Part shown: positions 1-8,247 of the stretch, in pieces | Layout: each line of letters opens with the position of its first letter | How positions within the stretch are numbered: position 1 is the stretch's first letter | NCBI RefSeq assembly: GCF_009862265.1 | Contig: NZ_WWGX01000030.1 | Coordinates: forward strand, 1 to 64,000 | Reading direction: 5' to 3' | DNA length: 64,000 nucleotides | Source: Streptomyces sp. SID8352 | GTDB taxonomy: Bacteria > Actinomycetota > Actinomycetes > Streptomycetales > Streptomycetaceae | The notes under the pieces: model-generated | Told to the model about the DNA's origin: nothing | The model's input: the letters and a program-made list of their open reading frames with translations, nothing else | Databases searched by the model: none | Position numbers and translations under genes: made by a program

Positions 1-95
1 CGACCGGCGACCGGCGACCGGCGACCGGCGACCGGCGACCGGCGACCGGCGACCGGCGACCGGCGACCGGCGACCGGCGACCGGCGACCGGCGAC
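1..95. repeat. 7-bp tandem repeat (CGACCGG)n at the window edge
   Basis: About 13.6 uninterrupted copies of CGACCGG run from the first base. The array is cut by the window edge, so its full length is unknown. No stop codon interrupts it in any frame, but nothing around it looks like a gene. Replication-slippage microsatellite in a non-coding gap. Confidence 0.95.
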
Positions 96-897
96 GGTTG
101 CGCTGCGGCTGCGGCATGGGTGCTGGTCCGTGGAGGGCGGGCTCCGGTGCCCGGCTCTCCGTCTCGGGTTCGGGCTCCGGCTCGACTCCGCTCCGGCCTG
201 GGTATCGGGCCTGCTGCCGACCCGGGCCTGCTGTCGGCCGGGCCCCGGCCTCGGTCCCGGTCCCAGCCCTGGTCCCGGTCCCAGCCCTGGTCCCGGTCCC
301 AGCCCTGGTCCCGGTCCCAGCCCTGGTCCCGGTCCCAGCCCTGGTCCCGGTCCCAGCCCTGGTCCCGGTCCCAGCCCTGGTCCCGGTCCCAGCCCTGGTC
401 CCGGTCCTAGCCCTGGCCCCAGCCCTGGCCCCAGCCCTGGCCCCGGTCCCAGCCCTGGCCCCGGTCCCAGCCCTGGCCCTGGCCCTGGCCTTGGTTCCGG
501 CCTCGGCCCCGGTCCCGGCCTCGGCCCCGGTCCCGGCCTTGGTTCCGGTCCCGGCCTCGGCCCTGGCCTCGACCTCGGCCCCGGCCCCAGCCCCGGCCCG
601 CGCCCGGGCCCCGGCCCTCGCCCGGAGCTGGAACCGGTCCCGAGAGGGGTGGGGCGGAGTCCGTTCCATCGCGGTCGGTGGGTCTTCCGGTCGCGGCGCG
701 GGCCGGGGAGCGGGTTCCGGCCGGGGCCTGTCCGACCCTTGCCGTTGTCGCCCGTGGGGCGGCAGCGCGGCGTCGGGTGCGTGCTCCCGGCGCGCCGGCC
801 CCGGGCCTTCGTACGGGACGTACTCGGGGCCGGGGGCGGTGCGGGGCGGGAGTGCGTGCGTGGCGTCGTGCGGCAGACGGGAACCGTCAGACAGGCC
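96..897. other. gene-free, repeat-rich gap downstream of the exporter ATPase gene
   Basis: No convincing gene on either strand. Long open frames exist only because the sequence is GC-rich and repetitive: they encode Gly-Pro-Ser-Pro or Pro-Val-Pro-Ala strings without a domain, and no ribosome site leads them. The gap holds the 18-bp minisatellite described separately and is the 3' side of the leftward exporter operon. Confidence 0.6.
253..600. repeat. 18-bp minisatellite, degenerating rightwards
   Basis: Nine head-to-tail copies of GGTCCCGGTCCCAGCCCT fill 253-414; the ninth differs by one base. From 415 to about 600 the array decays into shorter GGCCCCAGCCCT and GGCCCCGGT variants. On the minus strand it would continue the Pro/Gly/Glu-rich composition of the C-terminal tail of the neighbouring ATPase, which suggests low-complexity sequence has spread across that gene's stop codon. 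Confidence 0.9.
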
Positions 898-1947
898 TCA
901 GGGTCTCGGCCCGGACGCGGGAGCCGTCGAGGACGGCGCGACCGGTGCCGGTGCGGGGGTGGCGACCGGGACCGCCCCGGGCTTCGATGTCGCCCCGGGA
1001 CCCGGTTCCGCCCCGGGCTTCGGTTCCCTCCCCGGCCCCGGTTCCGCCCCGGACCTCGGTTCCGGCACCGTCGCGGGGGCGGGTGCTGCCGCTGCCGGCG
1101 GCTTCGGCGCTGTCGCGGGCTTCGGCTTCGGCTTGGGCTTCGCCGGGCCGCCGGTGAACTTCTCGTACTCCTTCAGCACCTCCTCCGTCGGCCCGTCCAG
1201 GCGCAGTTCGCCCCGCTCCAGCCACAGCACCCGCTCGCAGGTGTCCCGGATGGACTTGTTGCTGTGGCTGACCAGGAAGACCGTGCCCGCGTGCCGCCGC
1301 AGCTCCCGGATGCGCTCCTCGGACCGCTTCTGGAAGGAGCGGTCCCCCGTGGCGAGCGCCTCGTCGACGAGGAGGACGTCGTGGTCCTTGGCGGCGGCGA
1401 TGGAGAAGCGCAGCCGGGCGGCCATCCCGGAGGAGTAGGTGCGCATCGGCAGGCTGATGAAGTCGCCCTTGTCGTTGATCCCGGAGAAGTCGACGATCTC
1501 CTGGTACCGCTCCCTGATCTGCGCCCGGGACATGCCCATCGCCAGGCCCCCGAGGTGCACGTTGCGCTCGCCGGTGAGGTCGTTCATCAGGGCCGCGTTG
1601 ACGCCTAGCAGGGAGGGCTGGCCATCGGTGTAGATGCGGCCGTTCTCCACCGGGAGCAGTCCGGCGACGGCCTTGAGCAGCGTGGACTTGCCGGAGCCGT
1701 TGGTGCCGATGAGCCCGATGGCCTCGCCCCGGTGGGCGACGAAGGAGACGCCGCGCACCGCGTGCACCCGGCGCACCCCGGCGGCCCGCTCGGCGGCCCC
1801 CCGGCGCAGGATGCGGCTGAGGGCGGCGGTCGCGGAGCCCCGCCCGCCGCCGGCGCCGTTGACCCGGTAAACGATGTCGACGCCGTCGACGACGACGGTG
1901 GGGACGCGCTCGTCCCGCTGCGGGGTGGTGCCGGTGTTGTCAGCCAC
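898..1947 (-). CDS. polysaccharide/teichoic-acid-type ABC exporter, ATP-binding subunit (TagH/RfbE-like)
   Basis: ATPase of a two-component exporter for lipid-linked surface polymers. The protein has 349 residues. Walker A is GTNGSGKST, the ABC signature is YSSGMAARL and Walker B is VLLVDEAL; this spelling is typical of the TagH/RfbE/Wzt branch rather than importers. A GTG start is chosen because it overlaps the end of the upstream permease gene by 8 bases, implying coupled translation. The last 80 or so residues are a Pro/Lys/Ala and then Glu-Pro-Gly-rich tail with no recognisable fold, where some Wzt proteins carry a substrate-binding domain. Exporter type is well supported; the polymer is inferred from neighbouring TagF-like genes about 8 kb away. 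Confidence 0.88.
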   Translation of the reverse strand: MADNTGTTPQRDERVPTVVVDGVDIVYRVNGAGGGRGSATAALSRILRRGAAERAAGVRRVHAVRGVSFVAHRGEAIGLIGTNGSGKSTLLKAVAGLLPVENGRIYTDGQPSLLGVNAALMNDLTGERNVHLGGLAMGMSRAQIRERYQEIVDFSGINDKGDFISLPMRTYSSGMAARLRFSIAAAKDHDVLLVDEALATGDRSFQKRSEERIRELRRHAGTVFLVSHSNKSIRDTCERVLWLERGELRLDGPTEEVLKEYEKFTGGPAKPKPKPKPATAPKPPAAAAPAPATVPEPRSGAEPGPGREPKPGAEPGPGATSKPGAVPVATPAPAPVAPSSTAPASGPRP

Positions 1948-2896
1948 GACCGTACGTCTCCTCGGCCTTCCAGAAGTAGATGAAACCGCCGACGCCCGCC
2001 AACAGGGCCCAGCCCGCGGCCAGCGCCCACACGTGGGGCGGCAGCGCGGCGGCGCCGAAGCTGTCGATGAGGGCGAAGCGCATCAGGTCGATGTAGACGA
2101 CGGCGGGGTTGAGCTGGAGCAGCGGCCCGAGCCAGGACGGGCGGCCGCTGTCCGGGCCGGTCATGTGGTGGATGCTGAACATGACGCCCGAGGCGTACAT
2201 CCAGGTGCGCAGCACGAACGGCATGAGCTGCGAGACGTCGGGGAGGCGGGCCCCGACGCGGGCCAGGACCATCGCCGCCCCGGCGTTGAACACGGACTGC
2301 AGCGCCAGCGCCGGGACCGCCAGCAGCCAGGACGGGCGCGGCGGCACCCCGAAGGCCAGCAGGATCAGGGCCAGGGCGCCCATCGAGAACAGGAGCTGCT
2401 GGAGCTGCTGGAGGCAGAAGGCGGCCGGCAGCGCGGCGCGCGGGAAGTGCAGGGCCCGGACGAGCCCGAGGTTGCCGGAGACGGCGCGGGTGCCCGCCAG
2501 GATCGAACTCTGGGTGAACGTCCAGACGAAGACGCCGGTGACCAGGAAGGGCACGAAGTCCTCGACGCCCCGCCTGGTGTTCATCAGGACGCCGAAGACG
2601 AGGTAGTACACCGCCGCGTTCAGCAGTGGCGTCATCACCTGCCAGACCTGGCCCAGCTTCGCCCGGCTGTACTGCGCGGTGAGCCGGGCGGTGGCGAAGG
2701 CGCCGATGAAGTGCCGGTGCGCCCACAGCCGGCGGGTGTAGTGGGGGAGAGAGGGCCGGACGCCACTGGCGGAGAGGCCGTGGCGGGCGGCGAGCGCCGC
2801 GAGGTCGGTGCCGGTGCCGGTGCCGCGGTCGGCGGGGGCCGGGGTGGTGCCGGCCGGGGCGGCGGCCGGCGGCGGTGGGGAGAGGGCCTGGCTCAC
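1940..2896 (-). CDS. polysaccharide/teichoic-acid-type ABC exporter, permease subunit (TagG/ABC-2 family)
   Basis: Integral membrane partner of the downstream ATPase, of the ABC-2 type used for lipid-linked polysaccharides. A GTG start giving about 318 residues is preferred; longer in-frame extensions only add Arg/Pro-rich sequence. After a Pro/Ala-rich leader of about 50 residues comes the conserved amphipathic stretch RLTAQYSRAKLGQVW, then six likely membrane helices, including AAVYYLVFGVLMN and FIYFWKAEETY at the end. It is transcribed away from the TetR gene, and the shared upstream gap of about 210 bases probably holds both promoters. The start codon is moderately uncertain because no strong ribosome site precedes it. 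Confidence 0.85.
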   Translation of the reverse strand: MSQALSPPPPAAAPAGTTPAPADRGTGTGTDLAALAARHGLSASGVRPSLPHYTRRLWAHRHFIGAFATARLTAQYSRAKLGQVWQVMTPLLNAAVYYLVFGVLMNTRRGVEDFVPFLVTGVFVWTFTQSSILAGTRAVSGNLGLVRALHFPRAALPAAFCLQQLQQLLFSMGALALILLAFGVPPRPSWLLAVPALALQSVFNAGAAMVLARVGARLPDVSQLMPFVLRTWMYASGVMFSIHHMTGPDSGRPSWLGPLLQLNPAVVYIDLMRFALIDSFGAAALPPHVWALAAGWALLAGVGGFIYFWKAEETYGRG

Positions 2897-3105
2897 ATCC
2901 GCTCTTTCGCTCGGAGGAGGGGGGAGCCGCACGGGCCGCCGGAGAGGAGGCGCCGGTGCGGCGGGAGCGGCGCCGCCCCGCGTTCGCCGGAGGGACCCCG
3001 GACGTTCACTTACGTCGGGACGGCACCGTATCGTCGTGACGGGAGCGTAGGGCGTGCCGGCGTCGGAACGCAACCGTGCCGTCGTCCCGTCCTATGCTGG
3101 CCCGC

Positions 3106-3729
3106 ATGACGACCGAAGCCGACGAGCCGCAGCCGCGCCCGCGCCGGGCCCCCGCCGGGGCGGCGGTGCTGCGCGAGGACGTGACGGAGGCGATCCGCGC
3201 GGCGGTCTTCGGGGAGCTCGCGGCCGTCGGCTACGCGCGCATGTCCATCGAGGGCATCGCCCGGCGCGCGGGCGTCGGCAAGACCGCCGTCTACCGGCGC
3301 TGGCGCTCCAAGCTGCACCTGGTGCTCGACGTCGTCTCGGCGCTGGCGGTGCGGGGGCTGCCGGCGCCGGACACCGGTTCCCTGGAGGGGGACCTGCGGC
3401 TGCTGTACGAGGTCATGTCCCGGGCGCTGCGCCACCCGGTGGCCTCGCAGATCGTGCCCGACCTCCAGGCCGAGGCGGCCCGCAGCCCGGAGATCGCGGA
3501 GGCGCTGCGCAAGGCCCTGCGCGAGGGTCAGGACGGTGCCGCCGGGCAGATCCTCGCGGCGGCGGCCGGACGCGGCGAGGTCCGCGCGGACCTGGACGCG
3601 GAGCTGGCACTGGATCTGATCTCGGGCCCGCTCTACTGGCGCGCCATCGTCATCCGCGCCCCCCGGCTGCCCGCCTCCCACCTCCCGGACCTGGCCAGGG
3701 CGACGGCCGCGGCGCTGAAGGCCCTCTGA
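3106..3729 (+). CDS. TetR/AcrR-family transcriptional regulator
   Basis: One-component repressor of 207 residues. The N-terminal helix-turn-helix reads MSIEGIARRAGVGKTAVYRRW, standard for the family; the C-terminal ligand domain is all-alpha and its ligand is unknown. The ATG at 3106 is preferred over an in-frame one ten codons upstream, because a TATGCT -10-like box lies directly in front of it, which would give a leaderless or very short-leader message. It is divergent from the exporter permease, so autoregulation and control of the exporter are the natural guesses. No palindrome was identified. Confidence 0.85.
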   Translation: MTTEADEPQPRPRRAPAGAAVLREDVTEAIRAAVFGELAAVGYARMSIEGIARRAGVGKTAVYRRWRSKLHLVLDVVSALAVRGLPAPDTGSLEGDLRLLYEVMSRALRHPVASQIVPDLQAEAARSPEIAEALRKALREGQDGAAGQILAAAAGRGEVRADLDAELALDLISGPLYWRAIVIRAPRLPASHLPDLARATAAALKAL

Positions 3730-4293
3730 CCCCCGCCGCACGGCCCCGACGTTCGCGTGCGAAGCCGCCCGGCCCGACGCGCGGAGTGCGGGGGCGCGGT
3801 GCGGAACGCGGCGGTGCGGGGCGGCGGCTCCCGGTGACGGGGGCGCTCCGGTGGGAGGCCCCGGTATCGCCGCCGGGCCCTTCCACCGGTCCGGCGGCCC
3901 CGCCGCGCCCCGGCCGCAGCTCCGGGGGACGCCCGGTGCGGCCGGGTGGGGGTTGCCGCGCCTCGGCGCGGCCCGCGAGCCCCGGGCCCGGGGCGGCGCC
4001 GGACTCCCGCACCGCCCGTGCCGTCGGGGACTGGGCAAGGTCCGCCGGTGCCGCCGGGGCCGGGAGCCTCCGCCGGTGCCCCGCCCGCACCGTCGGGGCT
4101 CGCCTCGACGTACGCCCGTCCCGGGCGCCGCACGGTGTCCCGGCGCCCGCCGTCCGGGGACGGTGCCGGGAGCGGGTGAACCCGGCGCGGTGACCGGCTT
4201 CCGAGAGGCGCCCCCGCGCGGCGCCCCCGGGCGCGACCCCCCGCGCGCGGGGCGCCGGGGGCCGCGAGCCCGGCATGATCCAAACGAGAGGCC
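3730..4293. other. gap between convergent tetR and galE with no gene seen
   Basis: About 560 bases, very GC-rich, rich in CCGGGCCC-type strings. Open frames on both strands encode only Arg/Pro/Ala/Gly strings, have no ribosome site and show no domain. No clear intrinsic terminator was found. Confidence 0.5.
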
Positions 4294-5274
4294 CTAGTCG
4301 CGGGCCGCCTCCGGGTGGCGGTGGAGCCAGCCCTCCCAGGCCGAGGTGATCATGTCCTGGACGTCGTACTTGGCCTTCCAGCCCAGTTCGGCGGCGGCGC
4401 GGTCGGCCGAGGCCACGACGCGGGGCGGGTCGCCGGGGCGGCGCGCGGTGACGGTGGCCGGGCGGTCGTGGCCCGTGAGGGTGTTGATCCGGTCGATCAT
4501 CTCGCGGACCGAGACGCCCTCGCCGCGGCCGATGTTGAGGGTCAGCGCGCGGCCCGGGGAGGCCGTCAGGGCGCGGGCCGCGGCGACATGGGCCTCGGCG
4601 AGGTCGGCCACGTGGATGTAGTCGCGGACGCAGGTGCCGTCGGGGGTCGGGTAGTCGTCGCCGAAAACGCGCGGTGCCTCGCCCGCGGTGAGCTTCTCGA
4701 AGACCATCGGCACGAGGTTGAAGACCCCGGTGTCGGCCAGTGCGGGGCTCGCCGCGCCCGCCACGTTGAAGTAGCGCAGCGAGGCCGTCGACAGGCCCGA
4801 GGCCCGCCCGGTCGCCCGCACCAGCCACTCACCGGCCAGCTTGGTCTCGCCGTACGGCGACATCGGCAGGCACGGCGTCTCCTCCGTCACCAGGTCCACG
4901 TCCGGCATGCCGTAGACGGCGGCGGAGGAGGAGAAGACGAAGGACGGGACGGCGGCGGCGGTGACCGCCTCCAGCAGGACCCGCAGGCCCTCCACGTTCT
5001 GCCGGTAGTAGTGCAGCGGCAGCTCGACGGACTCGCCCACCTGCTTCTTCGCCGCGAGGTGCACCACGCCGGTGATCCCGTGGTCGCCGAGGGCGCGGGC
5101 GACGCGCTCGCCGTCCAGCACCGAGCCCACCACCAGGGGCACCCCGTCGGGGACGCGGTCCGCGATCCCGGTGGACAGGTCGTCGTACACCACCGCCCGT
5201 TCGCCCGCCTCGGTCATCGCGCGGACGACGTGCGCCCCGATGTAGCCGGCGCCGCCGGTGATCAGCCAGGTCAT
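4294..5274 (-). CDS. galE: UDP-glucose 4-epimerase
   Basis: Interconverts UDP-glucose and UDP-galactose in the cytoplasm, feeding the Leloir pathway and galactose-containing surface glycans. It is 326 residues, the usual size. The Rossmann motif GGAGYIGAH lies at residues 7-15; the extended-SDR catalytic pair is Y141 and K145 (SPYGETK), with Ser residues in FSSSAAVYG at 115-123. The ATG at MTWLITGG is preferred over one 20 codons upstream because a GAGGGGA ribosome site precedes it. It stands alone between surface-polymer genes, which suggests sugar-nucleotide supply for them. Epimerase identity is strong; the exact UDP-sugar could also be the N-acetylated form. Confidence 0.9.
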   Translation of the reverse strand: MTWLITGGAGYIGAHVVRAMTEAGERAVVYDDLSTGIADRVPDGVPLVVGSVLDGERVARALGDHGITGVVHLAAKKQVGESVELPLHYYRQNVEGLRVLLEAVTAAAVPSFVFSSSAAVYGMPDVDLVTEETPCLPMSPYGETKLAGEWLVRATGRASGLSTASLRYFNVAGAASPALADTGVFNLVPMVFEKLTAGEAPRVFGDDYPTPDGTCVRDYIHVADLAEAHVAAARALTASPGRALTLNIGRGEGVSVREMIDRINTLTGHDRPATVTARRPGDPPRVVASADRAAAELGWKAKYDVQDMITSAWEGWLHRHPEAARD

Positions 5275-5344
5275 GTGGGGTGGTCCCCTCGTTCGGTGGT
5301 TCCGGTTGGTCGTGCAGTGGTTCCGGACGGACATGGTCCGTCAT

Positions 5345-5365
5345 GGGGCTCCGCGCCGGAGCCCC
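5345..5365 (-). terminator. hairpin downstream of ohrR
   Basis: Perfect 9-bp inverted repeat GGGGCTCCG/CGGAGCCCC with a 3-base loop, just beyond the ohrR stop. There is no U-tract, as is common in Streptomyces terminators. Confidence 0.6.
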
Positions 5366-5372
5366 GCCCCCC

Positions 5373-5915
5373 TCACAACGAGCCGGACGGCCCGGTGGTG
5401 CCGTGGGCGTCCAGGGCGGCGGTGAGCAGGTCGAGGCGGGCGCGCAGGTCGGCGATGTCCGCCGCGCCGAGTCCGGTGGCCGCCATGACCCGGCGCGGCA
5501 CCCCGGCGGCCCGCTCGCGCAGGGCCGTGCCCGCCTCGGTCGGGCCGACCCGCACCGAGCGCTCGTCGCGCGCGCTGCGCTCGCGCCGGACGAACCCGGC
5601 CGATTCCAGCCGCTTCAGCAGCGGGGACAGGGTGCCCGAGTCGAGGCGCAGATGCTCGCCGAGCCGCTTGACCGGCAGCTCGCCGTGCTCCCAGAGCACC
5701 AGCATCACCAGGTACTGCGGGTAGGTGAGCCCGAGGTCCCTCAGCAGCACCCGGTAGACGCCGCCGAAGGCGCGGGACGCGGCGCTCAGGGAGAAGCAGA
5801 TCTGCTGGTCCAGGCGGAGCCGGTCCGCAGGGTCCGCCCCGCCCGGGGAGAGCGCGGGGCCGGCCGGGTCCGCGGGGGCCGCCGGGTCCGGCGCGGGTGT
5901 GGCGGGCGTGGTCAT
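5373..5915 (-). CDS. ohrR: OhrR, organic-peroxide-sensing MarR-family repressor
   Basis: Redox switch that represses ohr until organic hydroperoxide oxidises its sensor Cys. The 180-residue protein carries that Cys at position 40 in the diagnostic context QQICFSLSAASRAF, followed by TYPQYLVMLVLWEHGELPVK and the winged-helix segment LRLDSGTLSPLLKRLE with DERSV. These closely match the OhrR signature as I know it from Bacillus. The first 33 residues are a Pro/Ala-rich extension. It is divergent from ohr across about 145 bases containing a palindrome, the classical arrangement. Since oxidation releases the DNA, both genes should be induced by organic peroxides. Confidence 0.93.
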   Translation of the reverse strand: MTTPATPAPDPAAPADPAGPALSPGGADPADRLRLDQQICFSLSAASRAFGGVYRVLLRDLGLTYPQYLVMLVLWEHGELPVKRLGEHLRLDSGTLSPLLKRLESAGFVRRERSARDERSVRVGPTEAGTALRERAAGVPRRVMAATGLGAADIADLRARLDLLTAALDAHGTTGPSGSL

Positions 5916-5987
5916 GGCTCCAGCCTAGCTTTGGCGGAATTCGATCCCGGGCATTCTTTTGGCGCACCAGTGGAACGCCCACAAGTG

Positions 5988-6001
5988 AGTTGTGCACAAC
6001 T
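5988..6001. promoter_or_regulatory. candidate OhrR operator between ohrR and ohr
   Basis: A perfect 14-bp palindrome, AGTTGTGCACAACT, lies 58 bases upstream of the ohr start in an unusually AT-rich stretch (TTAATTG follows). OhrR sites are AT-rich palindromes between the divergent genes; placement and symmetry fit, and binding is inferred. Confidence 0.6.
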
Positions 6002-6059
6002 TAATTGTCTGATCTACTCGTGGGCGTCCGACAACGCTTCCTTCGAGGGACGGTCAGCC

Positions 6060-6473
6060 ATGGATCCGCTCTACACCGCAGCAGCCACCGCCACCCACGG
6101 CCGCGCCGGCCGTGCCGTCACCTCCGACGGCAGGCTGGACCTCGGGCTCGCCGCCCCGGTGGAGATGGGCGGCGGCGGGGAGGGCACCAACCCCGAGCAG
6201 CTGTTCGCCGCCGGGTACGCGGCCTGCTTCGGCGGCGCCCTCGGCCTGGTCGGCCGGCGGGCCGGGGTCGACGTCGGCGAGGCGGCGGTGACGGCCGAGG
6301 TGACCCTCGGCAAGGAGGGCGAGGACTTCGCGCTCGCCGTCATCCTGCGCGTCGAGCTGCCCGGGGGCATCGACGCGGAGACCGGCCGCAAGCTGGTCGA
6401 GGAGGCCCACCAGGTCTGCCCCTACTCGCGCGCCACCCGCGGCAACGTCCCGGTCGAGCTGGTCGTCGAGTAG
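6060..6473 (+). CDS. ohr: organic hydroperoxide resistance protein (Ohr/OsmC family peroxidase)
   Basis: Thiol peroxidase that reduces fatty-acid and alkyl hydroperoxides in the cytoplasm. It has 137 residues, the usual length. The two redox cysteines are C56 (GYAACF) and C120 (HQVCPYSRATRGN), both in the conserved contexts, and the NPEQLFAAGYAACF block separates Ohr from general OsmC proteins. Translation starts at an ATG. Divergent ohrR and the intervening palindrome indicate induction by organic peroxides. Family assignment is essentially certain. Confidence 0.95.
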   Translation: MDPLYTAAATATHGRAGRAVTSDGRLDLGLAAPVEMGGGGEGTNPEQLFAAGYAACFGGALGLVGRRAGVDVGEAAVTAEVTLGKEGEDFALAVILRVELPGGIDAETGRKLVEEAHQVCPYSRATRGNVPVELVVE

Positions 6474-6598
6474 TCCTCGGCTCCACCCCGCTCCGCCCCG
6501 CCCGTCCACCCCGCCCCGCCGTCCGCCCCGCCGCGCGTCCGCCCACGGGAACGCCCGCGCGAGGCGGACCCGGCGCCCTCGGCGCCGGTGCCGGACGC

Positions 6599-8155
6599 TC
6601 AGCCCCCGACCCGGGCCAGCACCTCGCCCGTCCGGCCGCTCCACGCCACCACCACGGCCTCCCCGGGGACCCGCTGCCAGCGGGTCAGCAGCAGCCAGCG
6701 CACGTGGTAGCGGCGGACGACGGCGGCCCGCAGGGCGGGGGTCGACTCCGGCGACAGGTACGCCCGGACGTCGGCCACCCGCCGCCGCCGCTCCGTCTCG
6801 TCCAGCGCCGGGTCGGGCCAGGCGGGCGCCGCGAGGTCGGGTCCGTACCCGGCGATGAGGTGCCCCGCGTAGTAGCCGTCGGTGATCACCGCCTCGCCGG
6901 GGCCGATGTACCGGGCCGCCCAGTCGTACGTCGGCCAGCGCGGCGGCTGGTCGAAGCCCACCGGGTCCAGGGCGCGCGGCACCACCGCCCCGGCCTGCAC
7001 CGTGAGGAACCCCACCAGCGCCCCCGCCCCCGCCGCCATGCCCAGCGCCCGCCGCGGGCGCGCCCACGGCCGGGGCGCGGCCAGCTCCACCGCCAGCGCG
7101 AACTGCGGCGGCACCAGTGCCAGCCCGAGGATGCGCCCGTAGGTGTAGTGGCCGCTCCACCAGCCGTACGCCACCACCGCGCACTCCAGCGCGAACATCA
7201 GCACCAGCGGATCGCGCGCCGAGCGCCGGGCGCGCAGCCACAGCGCCGGGAGCCCGAGCAGCGCCAGCCAGAACTGTCCCGGCAGGTCCCGGTACAGGAC
7301 CCGGTGCATCGCGTCCACACTGCCGTCCGAGGCCAGCGCGAAGACGTCGAAGTACGGCCAGGCCGCCGCCGACGCCACCGCCGCGGCCCCGGTCACCGCC
7401 CAGCGCGTCGCCACCGGCCGGCGCGGGTCCCGCTCCCACCCGGCGACCAGCGCCACCGCGCCCAGCGCCGCGGCGACCGCGGTGATCGGGTGCACCAGCA
7501 GGATCAGGCCGTACAGCAGGCCCAGCGCCGCGTACCCGGTGTAGCCGCGCAGCCCGCTCGGGCCGACGTAGCGCACCCGGTGCTCGTCGCGGGCCCGCGC
7601 CCCGGTCAGCGCCCATGCCCAGAAGGTCAGCCCGATCGCGAACGCCGACGGGTAGCCGAGGTTGCCGGTCATCGACATCAGCCCGAGGTAGCCGCTCCAC
7701 CAGGCCCGCTCGGTGCCCCACAGCAGCGTCATCGCGCCCAGCGCCAGCACCGGCGCCCACGGCCGCGGGGTCAGCACCCGCACGAAGCGGTTCAGCCCGG
7801 TCAGCAGCACCAGCAGGTTCAGCGGACCGGCCAGCCGCACCACCTCCCAGCCGCCCAGCCCTGTCAGCCGGGCGAACACGCCCTCGGCGAGCGCGTACGG
7901 CGAGTAGTAGGCGCTGCCCGCGCCCGGCAGGTCGGCCATCGGGTGCCGGGGGTGGAGCAGGGACGCCCGCAGCCGCTCGACGACCGCCGCGTGCTGGCCG
8001 GCGTCGCAGCACATCGGCACCTGCCAGTGGGCCAGCGTCATCACCAGGAGGAACAGCAGACCGACGGCCTGGAACGGGGTGGGACGCCACAGGCGGCCGC
8101 CGCGCAGCGCCGTCGCGCCGCGCACCGGCCGCCGGACGAGGAGGCCGCCGCTCAC
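6599..8155 (-). CDS. multi-spanning membrane protein, possibly a GT-C-type glycosyltransferase
   Basis: A 518-residue polytopic protein with about ten hydrophobic segments, beginning with AVGLLFLLVMTLAHWQVPMC. The first extracytoplasmic loop contains DAGQHAAVVERL, and a Trp/Tyr-rich central region (GTERAWWSGYLGLMS) resembles membrane glycosyltransferases that use lipid-phosphate sugars, though no diagnostic DxD-type motif is clear. The last 100 residues look soluble and extracytoplasmic. The GTG start has a weak ribosome site. It lies 3' of another polytopic protein and the TagF-like enzymes, so a part in surface-polymer assembly is the best contextual guess. I do not recognise a named family. 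Confidence 0.7.
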   Translation of the reverse strand: MSGGLLVRRPVRGATALRGGRLWRPTPFQAVGLLFLLVMTLAHWQVPMCCDAGQHAAVVERLRASLLHPRHPMADLPGAGSAYYSPYALAEGVFARLTGLGGWEVVRLAGPLNLLVLLTGLNRFVRVLTPRPWAPVLALGAMTLLWGTERAWWSGYLGLMSMTGNLGYPSAFAIGLTFWAWALTGARARDEHRVRYVGPSGLRGYTGYAALGLLYGLILLVHPITAVAAALGAVALVAGWERDPRRPVATRWAVTGAAAVASAAAWPYFDVFALASDGSVDAMHRVLYRDLPGQFWLALLGLPALWLRARRSARDPLVLMFALECAVVAYGWWSGHYTYGRILGLALVPPQFALAVELAAPRPWARPRRALGMAAGAGALVGFLTVQAGAVVPRALDPVGFDQPPRWPTYDWAARYIGPGEAVITDGYYAGHLIAGYGPDLAAPAWPDPALDETERRRRVADVRAYLSPESTPALRAAVVRRYHVRWLLLTRWQRVPGEAVVVAWSGRTGEVLARVGG

Positions 8156-8205
8156 CGGGTGGGCGGAGGAAGGGACTTTCGGGGCATTTGCCCTATGTTC
8201 CCGGT

Positions 8206-8225
8206 GGGGTCAACGCTATGACCCC
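8206..8225 (-). terminator. small hairpin at the end of the TagF-like operon
   Basis: Inverted repeat GGGGTCA/TGACCCC with a 6-base loop, in the short gap after the leftward membrane-protein gene. A weak terminator, or part of the next gene's promoter region. Confidence 0.35.
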
Positions 8226-8247
8226 GCGTCACCTCAACGGGTGATCC

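Noticed and set aside
98..1608. Long rightward frames encoding Pro-Val-Pro-Ala and Gly-Pro-Ser-Pro strings
   Set aside because: They run through a minisatellite and then antisense through a well-supported ABC ATPase gene; no ribosome site or domain.
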